Source of the DNA: Asterias rubens
Taxonomy: Eukaryota; Echinodermata; Asteroidea; Forcipulatida; Asteriidae
Direction: 5' to 3'
Assembly (NCBI RefSeq): GCF_902459465.1
Contig: NC_047070.1
Span: forward strand, 13,704,656-13,768,655
DNA length: 64,000 bases
Below the pieces are notes generated by a model. The model did not search any database, was not told the DNA's origin, and worked only from the letters and a program-made list of their open reading frames with translations. Made by a program: the position numbers and the translations under genes. Position 1 is the first letter of the stretch, and the number at the start of each line of letters is the position of its first letter. This document shows positions 18,166-35,900 of the stretch, in pieces.

Positions 18166-18665
18166 TTTTGTTTAATTAATCTCAAATTATTTCAGATACT
18201 GTGCAGTTATTGTCCCTGTAGTTTCAACCTAAAGTATAATTTGAAATATAAAGTCGCATCCCCTGTGGCCCTTACAATTGAATGGCTTCTGAATAGCACA
18301 CCCAGACAAAGATATTGGCAAAGAAGAGAGACAACCGAATCTACAATCCCGGCCAAAATGCTTTGGCCACCCATTCCTAACGTTATATAAAACAATTCCT
18401 TGTCCACTTCCTATTGTCAAAACAAACCCCCCCCGGCCCCTCCCCCGCCCCCGTCCCCCCGCTCAGTGTTGACTTTAACGCAGAAGAAGATTAGGACGCT
18501 TGGTGGCAGCAGACCTACCAGGTAAAATCACAGACATAAACAACCTTTATCGGGGTCGACCCAGGGAAGCTAATCAAACGATCACTCGCCCTCTCGTTGT
18601 GACGTCATGCACCTCGGGGCACCCCCTTGACCCGTTCCACAAGCAGGGCAGAGCGAATGTGATAT

Positions 18666-19027
18666 TTTCGTCCATGTACAAAACCCTATAAATTAATTTT
18701 CCCCATTGTGACTCATTTTCACAGAGCCCATCACTTTACCATTTATAATAAATGGGTGGAAAAAATCTACTAGTTGGGCAATATTTTACCATTTTGTTGT
18801 ACAGTGTAGTATGCCTACAGTGACTTTTACTAATGTACAAAACCCTTATAAGTTAATTTCCCCCTTGTGACTCATTTTCACAGAGCCCATCACTTTACTA
18901 TTTATAATAAATGGGTGGAAACAAAATTACTCACTAAAGATATCACCCTGAGTTGGGTAAACAATATTGGGCAATATTTTACCATTTTGTTGTACAGTGT
19001 AGTAGACCTACACTGCCTTTAACTAAT
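18666..19027 (+). repeat. Tandem duplication of a 160-190 bp unit
   Basis: Two adjacent direct copies each contain ATGTACAAAACCC, GTGACTCATTTTCACAGAGC, TTTATAATAAATGGGTGG and ACCATTTTGTTGTACAGTG. The second copy has an extra segment of about 30 bp (ACTCACTAAAGATATCACC). Confidence 0.85.
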
Positions 19028-20263
19028 GATAAACAAGCACTTATTAAATAAGTTAAATAAAATTAGTATTCTCGGTAAAACAATTTTCGCTCAGGTAGCT
19101 GTTTACATGCATCGAATATCTTCAAAGTTGTTGGTGTTTGGAGACACCTCTAATAATGTCCCTTTCATAAACACAAAGACATGTAGTTTGTTTACAAACG
19201 AACTTTGTTTCAAATTATTTTGTTATTGTAAACCGGTATCGCAAAATAATAGGATTAATAAAGTCTGTAATTATGTTATTAGAGCCAAGATAAAAGCTTT
19301 TATGAGATTGATATCAACTTAATAGTAATGTGAGAACAAACTAATACTTACCAACTGACGATGATATTAACCAACTAATTAGTGATAACACACTGATAAA
19401 ATAGGTCATCGCATTGCCTTAAAATATAGTTGTTGTATCAGTTTTTAAAAAATAGCATGCTACTCTCATACTGAAATATATTTATAATTTACTTTCTAAT
19501 ATTCCTGAAACGGAATAAGGTTTGTGTAAGTCTCGATCGAAGAATAAGATTTGTGAACATTTTGCTGTGAAAATTTTGCTCTGTGCCTCTGTGCTTAAGG
19601 AGACTTTGGCAAATTTAGACTTCAAATATGTCTTATTTGGCATCTGGGAAATTGGGAGGCTTTATGAAATTGGAAGTCGGGTTGGGAAGACAAAAATTCG
19701 GAAGTACTTTCTAAGGTTACAAGTAAAAATTATATAACGACTGACCTGCTTAAAATTGAAACTATTTTGACATTTTAAGATTCAAACTACAATTTTCAAT
19801 ACTTTAACCCTGAGAGACTACTGAGTGCGACCCTGTGAAGTGAATTTATGCCAAGGTTAGTCGATGTTTTTAGTGTGGTGCACCCCAGTCTGCTGCCATC
19901 TTGCGTCCATCCATAAAGATCTTCCATTGTAAGCGTTAAATCATGTTGGTTGACAGGTAGGGGAAAGGTTATAGGAGGGGTGGGGCGGACAAACATGACA
20001 CCATGTGGTCAGCGGATTTGAGAAGAATTAATCGAATATGCTGCAAAATATTGTGCAGCTGTACTAGGTCTCACACAGTATTACGATTGTTGGGACGAAT
20101 CCAGATAATTTCAATTTTTAGTATGCAAGTATTATCTTTAAAACTCTTAATTATAAGCGCGGAGATAAAAGTAAATCAACTTTTTAATAGAATACACAAA
20201 GAGGGACCGATAATCAGCTTATTGGTTTGAGTAAATCGTTGAGGAAAGTGTTGACGGAAAACC

Positions 20264-20332
20264 TATAAATATGGGCGATATTCCACTGTATAGTCATTCA
20301 TCTGTCTGATCACTGCGAAGACTGAACTGAAG
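20264..20332 (+). promoter_or_regulatory. Core promoter and first (non-coding) exon of protease gene 2
   Basis: The TATA box TATAAATA at 20264-20271 is followed 30-32 bases later by an initiator TCATTC (20294-20299, predicted +1 at 20296). The short leader then ends at GAACTGAAG with a consensus donor GTGAGT (20333). The matching acceptor TTCTTTGCAG ends at 21215, five bases before the ATG. This predicts a 37-nt 5'UTR exon and an 883-bp 5'UTR intron. TATA/initiator promoters are typical of strongly and tissue-specifically expressed genes. Confidence 0.7.
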
Positions 20333-21220
20333 GTGAGTAAACTCCCTGTATTGACATTCTATTGTTATGGTATATTGTTTCATTGTATTATTGAACATTG
20401 CCGTTTACACGCATGGTGGTTGATGTAGGCCGATAGTTGCAAGTACCATAAGCCATACAGATGACTTTATGAAATATCATTACATACTGATGTATATTAA
20501 TTGTTGTTGAACAACCTTTTTTACAGATAAGTATTTTATTTTCCATAGTCGGTGTCTATACACTTTTTTTTTTAATATCTAGTTTAGAGAGTTTGTAATT
20601 TTTACGTTAAAGGGGATGTATACGTTTGTTTTGGCACTTACTTGGTTAGAAGAAGGCTACATGACTTTTGAGAATCATTATTTTTCCTAGAAGTTGTGTG
20701 GTTATGGGGAAAAGTACAACATTTTCATCCAAATTTAAATCTGAGAAACAACACTGCCATAAACGTTGCTCAGATTGTGTATTCCAAGTACGGGTTACTC
20801 TTCCACGCGTGCACAAAAAATATCTAACAAAAATCGCTACCACCTTTTAAAAATAATTTTTCAAAGTGTAGCTTTATTGTATATATATCTAGCACTAAAA
20901 CAATTGAACGGTTCTCACAAACAACGGTATTTGTACCCTTTAACCAAGACTGCAAATTGTATGGCAGTTTACACCGTACTCACGTATACCTTGTTAAAGG
21001 CTTTGAAGATACATAGATACATAACTATTCATACATACTAAATTGAGGAAAAACTACGTTATTTTTCGAGATTTTACAACTTACATGGTTTTCGTTGAAA
21101 CAAATGGCTATGAAAGACTACTGTCAGTTCTTCTTTCATTTTTTTAATTGATTGAATAGTTAAAGAGTGATTGGCCAAAATAATCAACAACTATATAAAT
21201 GTTGTTTCTTTGCAGCAATT

Positions 21221-27517
<6,297 letters not shown>

Positions 27518-27574
27518 ACATCGTGACCAGTTAATAGTCAATAGCAATGTGAGTATTTAATACATTATACTGTA

Positions 27575-27833
27575 TGCGTTCGATTAGTTTCCCTGAGTCG
27601 ACCCCCCAGTCTGCCCCGAGTACGTTCGAATAGCTTTGACGTCATTCCAGGGGCTCACCCGGGTCAGCCACAAGTGCCCTGCGTGTAGAACGGGTCACTT
27701 GGGGGGGGGGTGTCTGGCCCAAGGTGCATGACGTCACCACGAGAGGGTGAGTGATCGTTCGTTTAGCTCTTGTCAGGGGCTCACCCGAGTGAGCACGGCG
27801 AGGTCGACCCAGGGAAGCTAATCGAACGCACCC
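27575..27833. mobile_element. Miniature inverted-repeat element (GCGTTCGATTAGC ends)
   Basis: Left end: TGCGTTCGATTAGTTTCCCT and GTCGACC. Right end: the inverse GGTCGACCCAGGGAAGCTAA followed by TCGAACGCACCC. The interior carries TGACGTCA-type palindromes. Related copies are at 44058-44213 (complete) and 18545-18660 (partial). It lies immediately 3' of protease gene 2 and may be in its 3'UTR. Confidence 0.75.
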
Positions 27834-27843
27834 ACTAGCTGTT

Positions 27844-28228
27844 TTAACTGGACACTAATGGTAATAACTCAAAATAGTTATTAGCATGAAACCTTGACTT
27901 GGTAACACACAATGGAGAGCTGTTGATAGTATAAAACACTTTGAGGAACAGCTACATCTGAAGTTACGTAGTTTTTGAGAAAGGAGTAATTTTCGACTAA
28001 CACATTTGAATTTGATTTCGATACCTTAGAATTAGATTTTGAGGTCTCGAAATCGAGCATCTGAAAGCACACAACTTTTGCGAGGGAGTTTTCTTTCATT
28101 ATTGTTTCCCAACTTCGACGATCAATTGAGCTCAAATTTTCACAGGTTTGTTATTTTATGCATAGTTGAGATACACCAAATGAGAAGACTGGTCTTTGAC
28201 AATTACCAATAGTGTCCAGTGCCTTTAA
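27844..28228 (-). mobile_element. TTAA-MITE copy 5
   Basis: Minus orientation. It ends with AATTACCAATAGTGTCCAGT and GCCTTTAA at 28228 and starts TTTTAACTGGACACTAATGG. Its low-coordinate end directly follows the GCGTTCGATTAGC element. The internal hairpin GAGGTCTCGAAATCGAG is partly preserved. Confidence 0.8.
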
Positions 28229-29640
28229 GGGGTTGTGTACCTTTTGTAGATCAATTGTTTTTGACATGACAGGAATTCATACTCCCTGTGCATGTAATCT
28301 AATTTATTTGTAGAAAGTTCAGTTTAATTAGTCGTCAAGTTTTTGAGAACAAAAAGTGAAAATCAAAGAGCAATGTTTTCAGGAGAGTCGCGTTAATACG
28401 TTGTACATGTAAAATAAGTTTTGTCTCAGCGAGTCGAAAACTATGTACTTGAAAATGCTTCACTCATTTCCCCCAAAATACAGCACATCAACAAGTAATA
28501 TTGTAAGGGAAGCTTCTACCATCATTATCTTTAAACAGTCAGATCAACCTTTTAGAATTCAGTTTCATTAAAAAACGAAAAATGTATAATTTGTTTTCTT
28601 TTTTTCTTCTTCTCTGTTAACAGAACTGTGCGAGTCGAGAAAACATCAATTGGTTACGATTCAATGTAATACTGATCACATTGGTTTGCGAATCGATTAA
28701 CGACATATTGTATGTAGTCAAATATTTGAGATTAACATCAAATGGTAGTTTTAAGTTCACTTAACATGTGATTGTAAAATACATCTTCACTGTTCGATAA
28801 ACCAGAAGATATAAATCTGCTATAGTACCAAGAAGAATGTAGTATATCAAACTTTAGCTCTGTTTACTGCAAATTGACACTTTTAAAGGGTTTAATAAAC
28901 TGATTGTTCACTAAAACCAAGTATTTGTCATGTATATTATTATTATTAGTTGTATTCACTTGTCTATACTCCCTGCATCCACTGATCCTGGGAGACCCAC
29001 TTGCACAATTTTAAGTCTGTATTAGACACACGAGCAATTAACATGTGGAGTGGTTGCCACTGCCCAGAGGAAAACGTTATCTTCGCCCTTGAGTTTGTAA
29101 TTGTAAACACGCAGACGAAATAATCGACTGCGGAATATGAACCATTCATTTGTTTTTAATCAACTGCTGAACGTTTTGAGTAAAAATAAGATGTTATGTT
29201 TATTGCTCATTGCTAATATTTCTTGCAATGTTAGTATTACTTTAAGGTCTTTATCGGAGTCACTTCTGGCTCAGTTGACTCTGGCTCGACACAGAAAACA
29301 TTAATATAGATTTTAAAAAAATACTATTTGAATCTCTATTTGTTAAATCTGTTTGAAAAAGATTCTAATACCGAAAGAGAAATATCAACCCTTCAAAACT
29401 AGTAACTAGTTTTAATTTGTCGACGTTAGAGTGTGCGCCTTTTAATTGGCTCTGGGATGAAGAAATCAGTTCATATGTAGATATTCAGTGCGCAATTATT
29501 TGTTTCATAACTGGTTCAGTTGGTTTTACTTAACGTTGCATTTCAAGGCAGTCGAGAAATTTCGTGACGGAGTCGACGTTTCATTGTTTTTTTGAACTTT
29601 TCTTTCGATACGAATTCGTACAATGTCATGAAGCTGATCC
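28229..29640. other. Intergenic between protease gene 2 and the PAN-FReD cluster
   Basis: No coding exon was seen. 28240-28545 is a diverged member of the 4086-4427 fold-back family (GTGTACCTTTTGTAG; GGAAGCTTCTACCATCATTA). The last 350 bases (about 29340-29640) are duplicated upstream of the second leader (about 44590-44905), so they probably include the leader promoter. Confidence 0.45.
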
Positions 29641-29643
29641 AAA

Positions 29644-29988
29644 ATGAATTTCTACCAGACTTCTCAATCGTTTGGGAAGATTTGTTTTCTTGCTGTTCTA
29701 AGCTTGTACTTTTTTACCCAGTCTCACGCTGAAGTACTCTCGCGTTCCTTTGGGTTTTCCAAATCCCTTGGATCCAACATTGCTCTTAAAAACCATCTAC
29801 TTCGGAGTCTAAAACGAGTTAGATCACCTGCAAGATGCTTGGCCAACTGCCTCCGCGAACCGGAATGTTTGGCCGTGAATTACAAGGATGTATCGGGTAT
29901 ATGCGAGCTGATTGATGGTACGAAGACTGAGTACCCCGGAGATGTAAAGGAGGAGTCTGGATGGATGTACTACGAGCTGGAGACCAAG
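29644..29988 (+). CDS. PAN-FReD gene 1 leader exon (signal peptide and PAN/Apple domain)
   Basis: The exon encodes 115 residues, starting at ATG 29644 and ending at AAG before donor GTAAAA, phase 0. Residues 1-29 form a signal peptide (core ICFLAVLSLYFF, cleavage likely after SHA). Residues about 40-112 are a compact PAN/Apple-like module with four Cys at 65, 69, 75 and 87 in the pattern CLANC...C...NY...CEL, a typical PAN signature. A copy at 44913-45260 is more than 90% identical. PAN domains bind protein or carbohydrate ligands; the ligand here is unknown. Confidence 0.85.
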
Positions 29989-32900
29989 GTAAAATTAAAG
30001 GAACACGTTGCCTTGGATCGGTTGAGTTGGTCTTTGAAAAGCGTTTGTAACCGTTTGTGATTAGAAAGATTAAAGTAGAACATAATGATCCACACAAGTA
30101 TCGATCCATTTTCCTCGTCGACTAACACGGTCGGTCATTTATGGAAGTCAAATTTTTGACTCCCATAAATGGCCGACCGTGTTGGTTCGCACAGTTAAAG
30201 AAAAACCACGCAACTTCGAGGCAAATTTGTGTGGATCATTGTATTCTACTCTTAAATCATCTATCTAACCATATGCAGTTTATAACAAACGGTTATAAAC
30301 GCTTTTCAAAGACCAACTAGACCGATCCAAGGGAACGTGTTCCTTGAATAATTTTTTCAAAGATTGCTTTTTTATATACTAGCCCATTTCCCCTCTCCCT
30401 CTCCCTCTCTGTTCCCCTCCCCCCTTCTGGATGTCTCTCTGTGCTGTATCTGTTTTCATCAGTTGTTTACAATGTATATGCGACACATTTATTTTGATTG
30501 AGCCTGAACTGATATTCCATAATTAGACCGAAGACAATATAAACCATAAGGTCTACACACACACTTTGAAAACTCCAAGGTAAGTGTCGGTTCACATGGG
30601 ACATGACCCATTTCAAAGTCAGGCTGAACCAGAATGTGATAATCAAATGTTTAGTAGATTTTAACTTTTTAACATTGATATCGACATTGGTCAGGCCCCA
30701 CAATATCCAGATCTGGTTCAACATACCCGGTAGTATTACAGTGGAGTCTGTGCAAAACAACTTTAGATAACGTCATCTTACGTCTGGTTTGTGTATAATG
30801 GCTACCCATGTGAAACGATTGCAACAACCTACTTTTAATATGTTTAACAAAAAATCATTTCTACAAGAATATAATACAAACCTGTGTATTTGGCTCATTT
30901 TCAATACAATATAATTACGATAATTTCCAATTCATAAATGGGTCATTCCATGTCAGACCAACGCACTTTTTTACCTCATGTCTTCCGATTTTGAAAAAAA
31001 TTGTTGTGATTGTAGGTCCTTATGAGCAATGAATGCACAGCAATGTTTAGCCCGATCGGGGGGGGGGGGGACTTACCCTAAAGTATTTTAGAGCTGAGGG
31101 TGGGCGTCTGATGTGTTTTATAGTCAGTGGTATAATGGTCATGTAAACTGATGGCAACAACCTCTATGTTTAATGTGTTATATAGTTAACGTTAAAGTTT
31201 GGAACTTGCATGAACGGACAATTAAAAAATATGATCTTAGTCTTTGCTATGTTATCAATTTCGTATAACATCCAGAATTCATAATGTCTAATTAATTGAC
31301 CTATGTTGATGATTTCGCCCAATAATTTAATGTATTTTCAATTGGCGAGCTGATTCGTACCCATTGGCCTTACACTCGTCTTCTTGCAGACACCCCTCCA
31401 TGCAAATGGTTTCTTCTAAGGGCTTAACTTTCTTCCGCAACAATCGGTGCTGTTTAGATGCATTTCACGTCCAGGTGTGCCGGTTTCAACTTTCCGCCGT
31501 GTTCAGTTTTCCGAATGACCAAAATTAGATAACATTACGTCATGCGACGCCTGCGCACAGCAAGCGAAAGTAGTCGATTTTTAGTGCCGTACTGAGTCCC
31601 GGAAAACTGAACACGGCGGAAGACTGAAACCGCCACACTTGTTCCCATTCTCAGATTCATACCGGGTGTCAATTAAAAGTCAGTTTCATTTTATCCAATT
31701 TATAAGGCCAAGGACTATTTAATTGTCCACCCCTGTAGAGAAAACCCCATGCATGAATCGTGTGTCAGAATCCTGAGGGCTGGGGTCCGTTCGCGAGTGC
31801 TGCAGCCGGAGATGTGGTTGGTACCCGCTGTATCCTTGCTAAAATAGCGAAGGGATTCGACGTTCTTTCGGAAATACCGAGACAGTTTTTAGCTGTGTTC
31901 TCAGCAAGTAGACACTGAAACCTTCACATGTGATTTTTGTTCTATCTTTCTTAATAACTATTTCAATAACATAAAGCACTATGCCGACACAAACCAATCT
32001 ATGGCATTATACCTTTAAAGATAGCTGCCGCCAATGAGGTGGTACATCACATGCTCTGTATTTTTTTCTGACAGACAAAGGCAGCTCCTGTTCTCATGAC
32101 AACCGAAGCATCAACAACTAGAACTCTGACACAGGAGACACTGCCCTCAACTACTGGTAGGTCTTCGATTATAAACACACAATGATACTTGGAACCTATA
32201 CGCTAAATGGCGCCTATGCCTATTAAATCGTCGGAAGCAATGATAACTCCGAAAGTTGGGCTTTTAGCTTGCAAATACGTACTAAAATTAAGGAAGGGCG
32301 GAGATTTGGAATTCCAAAAACGGCCCAAATCAAACCGAGGCCATTTTTTAAATGAGAGATCTATCATGGAGCTTGGTGGTACAACGATTGCCAAACCTCT
32401 AACTTGAACGGGCCCTATCGGAGTTACAGAAACCTGGGTAGCAATGAAAAAGGAGTTACTTGGGAAAGTTGGACTGGAACTGATGAGACATTGAGAGATG
32501 TGGACATGAAAATAAGACCTCTGCGTGCTGGTCATTAACACAAAATATTCTTCCTGTCTTTAACGTTCTCTTCCTTCCTTTTTTTCCACATTAAAAAATA
32601 TATATTTATTTGGAATTTGTGTTTGTTTGCCCCTCAACAGCTCTTCCGAAACCCAAGGATTGCTGGGACCATTTCCAGAATGGGAAAAGATCAAACGGTA
32701 TCTACACCATCTTTGTCAAAGGCAGGTCGGGGGGACTTGATGTGTACTGTTATATGAACAGTCAATCCCGTAGTGGCGGCGGATGGACGGTACGGGACAC
32801 ACAAAAAACTCATATATATTTTAAACAATAATCTTCTTGCCAAAGGATTTCACACTTCTCTTGAAAACAAAGTCCTGTACTGATGAGCCGAGTTTGTTGT

Positions 32901-35900
32901 GAACACGAAATGCACAACTTGAACAATATTCTCCGTGTATTATCAATAAATAACGTACATTATTCTCACCCAATCCGGACCGGGACTTGATAATTTTGCA
33001 TGACGTCATAATGATTACCCAAAATGATTATTAAAATATGGATTTAAGCTCCGTGGGGAGTATACACAGTTCCAAAGCTGCCGTGGTTCATAACCAATAT
33101 CAACCTCTGCCCTCGCAGGTACCCACTTTGCCCCCGTGTAAAGAGAAGTACATTTAGTAAAGCTTCTAAACAAAATGAATATTTTGCTTCGATCTTGCAG
33201 AAACTCCAGAACCGAGATAGCGGCAACGTTGAGTTTTATCGTGACTGGACCGAGTACAAAACTGGATTTGGGAATCTGAACGGGGAGTTTTGGTTGGGAT
33301 TGGACAATATTCATCTTTTGACGAGCCAAGATGACTATCAGCTTCGAGTAGTGCTTGCGTTCGATAATTTTGACTGGACTTATGCTGAGTAAGACGTAGT
33401 GTTTTATTTACTGTAGCTTTTCACTTTCTTTTAAATGAACTAAAAAGTGAAGTCTTAGCAAGATTTAACACTTCATCTGTAAATAAGGTATGCTGTTCAA
33501 TTGAGATTGTTATGAGTATCAATGTTTCCCTCTCTTTTAGGTACGATAGTTTTCATGTATCTGACGAGAAGGACAATTACACCTTGACGATTGATACATT
33601 TACCGGTACCACAAAAGCAGGTATGGGTATATGAATTTCAATTGTTTAATTTAAGGCCAACTTATAAATTATGACAACAAAAACACACACTCGATCGAGT
33701 TCGGTGTTCGCAGAAAAACCTCAATTTGATACAAACATGAATTCTGAAGATTGTCAAAATGATTGGGCGCTTTGGGCTACAAAGGCGTTTTTCGTGGAAT
33801 TGATCCCACGCTTCCCAATGCACACTCACACATCCCCCTTATTATTCACTAACTTTGAGGATAGAGCAAGGGTTTGAGCAAACGTATCTTGCCTGCCAGA
33901 CTAGCCAAGTAATGTACAAAGTCACACTTTTTGTAAACAAGGTTCACATGGTCTACTTGAAGAGCTTGTGAGCAGCCAAAATCAGTTTGTCACGAAGTTG
34001 TCGCTATTTGTCACTGGACGGTCGCGGACCGTACGACAATGCGCTGCCGCATGGAATGTGGCCTATATGCAGCGCAGGGTAAAACTAACAAGTTGTTGTT
34101 TATTTGTCTTATTTCCAGGTGACTCGATGATAGAGCACAATGGAATGCCATGGTCAACGTATGACAATGACAACGACAATGCCGAGGGCAACTGCGCAGA
34201 GATCTATCATGGAGCTTGGTGGTACAACGATTGCCAAACCTCTAACTTGAACGGGCCCTATTGGTATTACAGAAACCTGGGTAGCAATGAAAAAGGGATA
34301 ACTTGGGAAAGTTGGACTGGAACTGATGAGTCATTGGGAGATGTGCACATGAAAATAAGACCTCTGCGTGCTGGTAATTAACACAAAATATTCTTCCTGT
34401 CTTTAACATTATTTTCCATTCTTATTTGCCACATTAAAAAATATATATTTATTAGGATGTTTTCTTTGTTCGCCCCTCATCAGCTCTTCCGAAACCCAAG
34501 GATTGCTGGGACCATTTCCAGAGTGGGCAAAGATCAAACGGTATCTATACCATCTTTGTCCAAGGCAAGACAGTGGGAGTTGACGTGTACTGTCATATGG
34601 ACAGTCACTCTAGTATTGGCGGAGGATGGACGGTACGTGTCACAAAAAACTCTTATTAACATCATTAAACAATACTATTCTTGCCAAAGGATTTCACACT
34701 TTTTAGAAACCAAAGTCCTGTATTTGATGAGCCGAGTTTGTTGTGAAGCGAAATGCACAACTTGAACATTTATATCCGTGTATTATCACTTAATAACGCA
34801 CATTATTCATCATATCAGGACCGGGGACTGGGCCAGAAACATCTGACGCCCCCCTCCCCCCTCCCCCTCCCCCCGAAAAAAGAAGGGGCGGACAGCTTTG
34901 GACTCTGTGCCCCAAAGAAAGACATACAAATGAAAAACAAATCCTTCTTTGGTCTGATTTGGTTTTGACACAAACTTAGAAGAAACTTAGAATAGAAGAG
35001 CTGGAATAGCCACAGTTTGGTTGAAGCAAATGATGTCACATTGCACGCCACTTTTGTTGAATTGAATTTATACAATACATTATCACCTTTCTGATTTAAT
35101 TCACTGAACATAAAAACCATAAAGTTCATAAAGTGCTCAAAACACTACGTTTTTCAACCGATACACATACACAGTGACAATTTTATTAATGATAATTACT
35201 TGTTTTCATGGCGCATTTTTATTAACGGTATCAAATTCGCTTTACATATAAATGTCCTGGTCATTAGGCTTTTAAACTGGATTTAATCTTCTTGTGGAGT
35301 ATACAGCCCAAATGCCGCCGTGGTTCATACCCAATATCAACCTCTGCCCTAGCAGGTACCCACTTTGCCCCTGTGTTAAGAGAAGTAAATTAAGTAAAGC
35401 ATCTTACTCAAGGACACGGCGCAAAGTGTCATGACAGGGAGTCGAACCCTCACTCCGATGACCTATCCGCCAGAAGTTAAATACGATTCTCTAAACCACC
35501 CAGCCACGAAAACACTTCTCTGCACAATACAAAGCCTGTTTTCTTGCTAATAAAAATGAATATTTTGCTTCGATCTTGCAGATACTTCAGAACCGAGATA
35601 GCGGCAACGTTGGGTTTTATCGTGACTGGACCGAGTACAAAACTGGATTTGGGAATCTGAACGGGGAGTTTTGGATTGGATTGGAGAATATTCATCTTTT
35701 GACGAGCCAAGATGACTATCAGCTTCGAGTAGTGCTTGCGTTCGATAATAGTGACTGGACTTATGCTGTGTAAGACGTAGGGTTTTTATTGACTGTAGTG
35801 ACTGTAGTGAAGTCTTAGCAAAATTTAACACTAAGGTATGCTGTTCCATTGAGATTGTTATGATTATGTTTTTCCTCTCTTTTAGGTACGATAGTTTTCA

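Larger units (their letters stand above)
16982..20260. other. Intergenic region between the two protease genes
   Basis: No coding exon was identified. It holds the Penelope-like remnant (17100-17245), a tRNA-like A/B-box pair (18110-18165), an 18490-18526 fragment of the hairpin MITE, an 18545-18660 fragment of the GGGTGCGTTCGATTAGC element, a tandem duplication (18666-19027) and AT-rich DNA. Open frames at 17845-18390 and 19026-19322 have no recognisable domain and are treated as chance. Confidence 0.45.

Noticed and set aside
17845..18390. 181-codon frame between the protease genes
   Set aside because: It has no recognisable domain, a mixed composition, runs through a tRNA-like SINE fragment and has overlapping antisense frames of similar length. 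Chance opening is the simpler explanation.
19026..19322. 98-codon AT-rich frame as a small gene
   Set aside because: No domain, no splice or promoter context, and low-GC DNA where long frames of this composition are uncommon but possible by chance. I could not support it.
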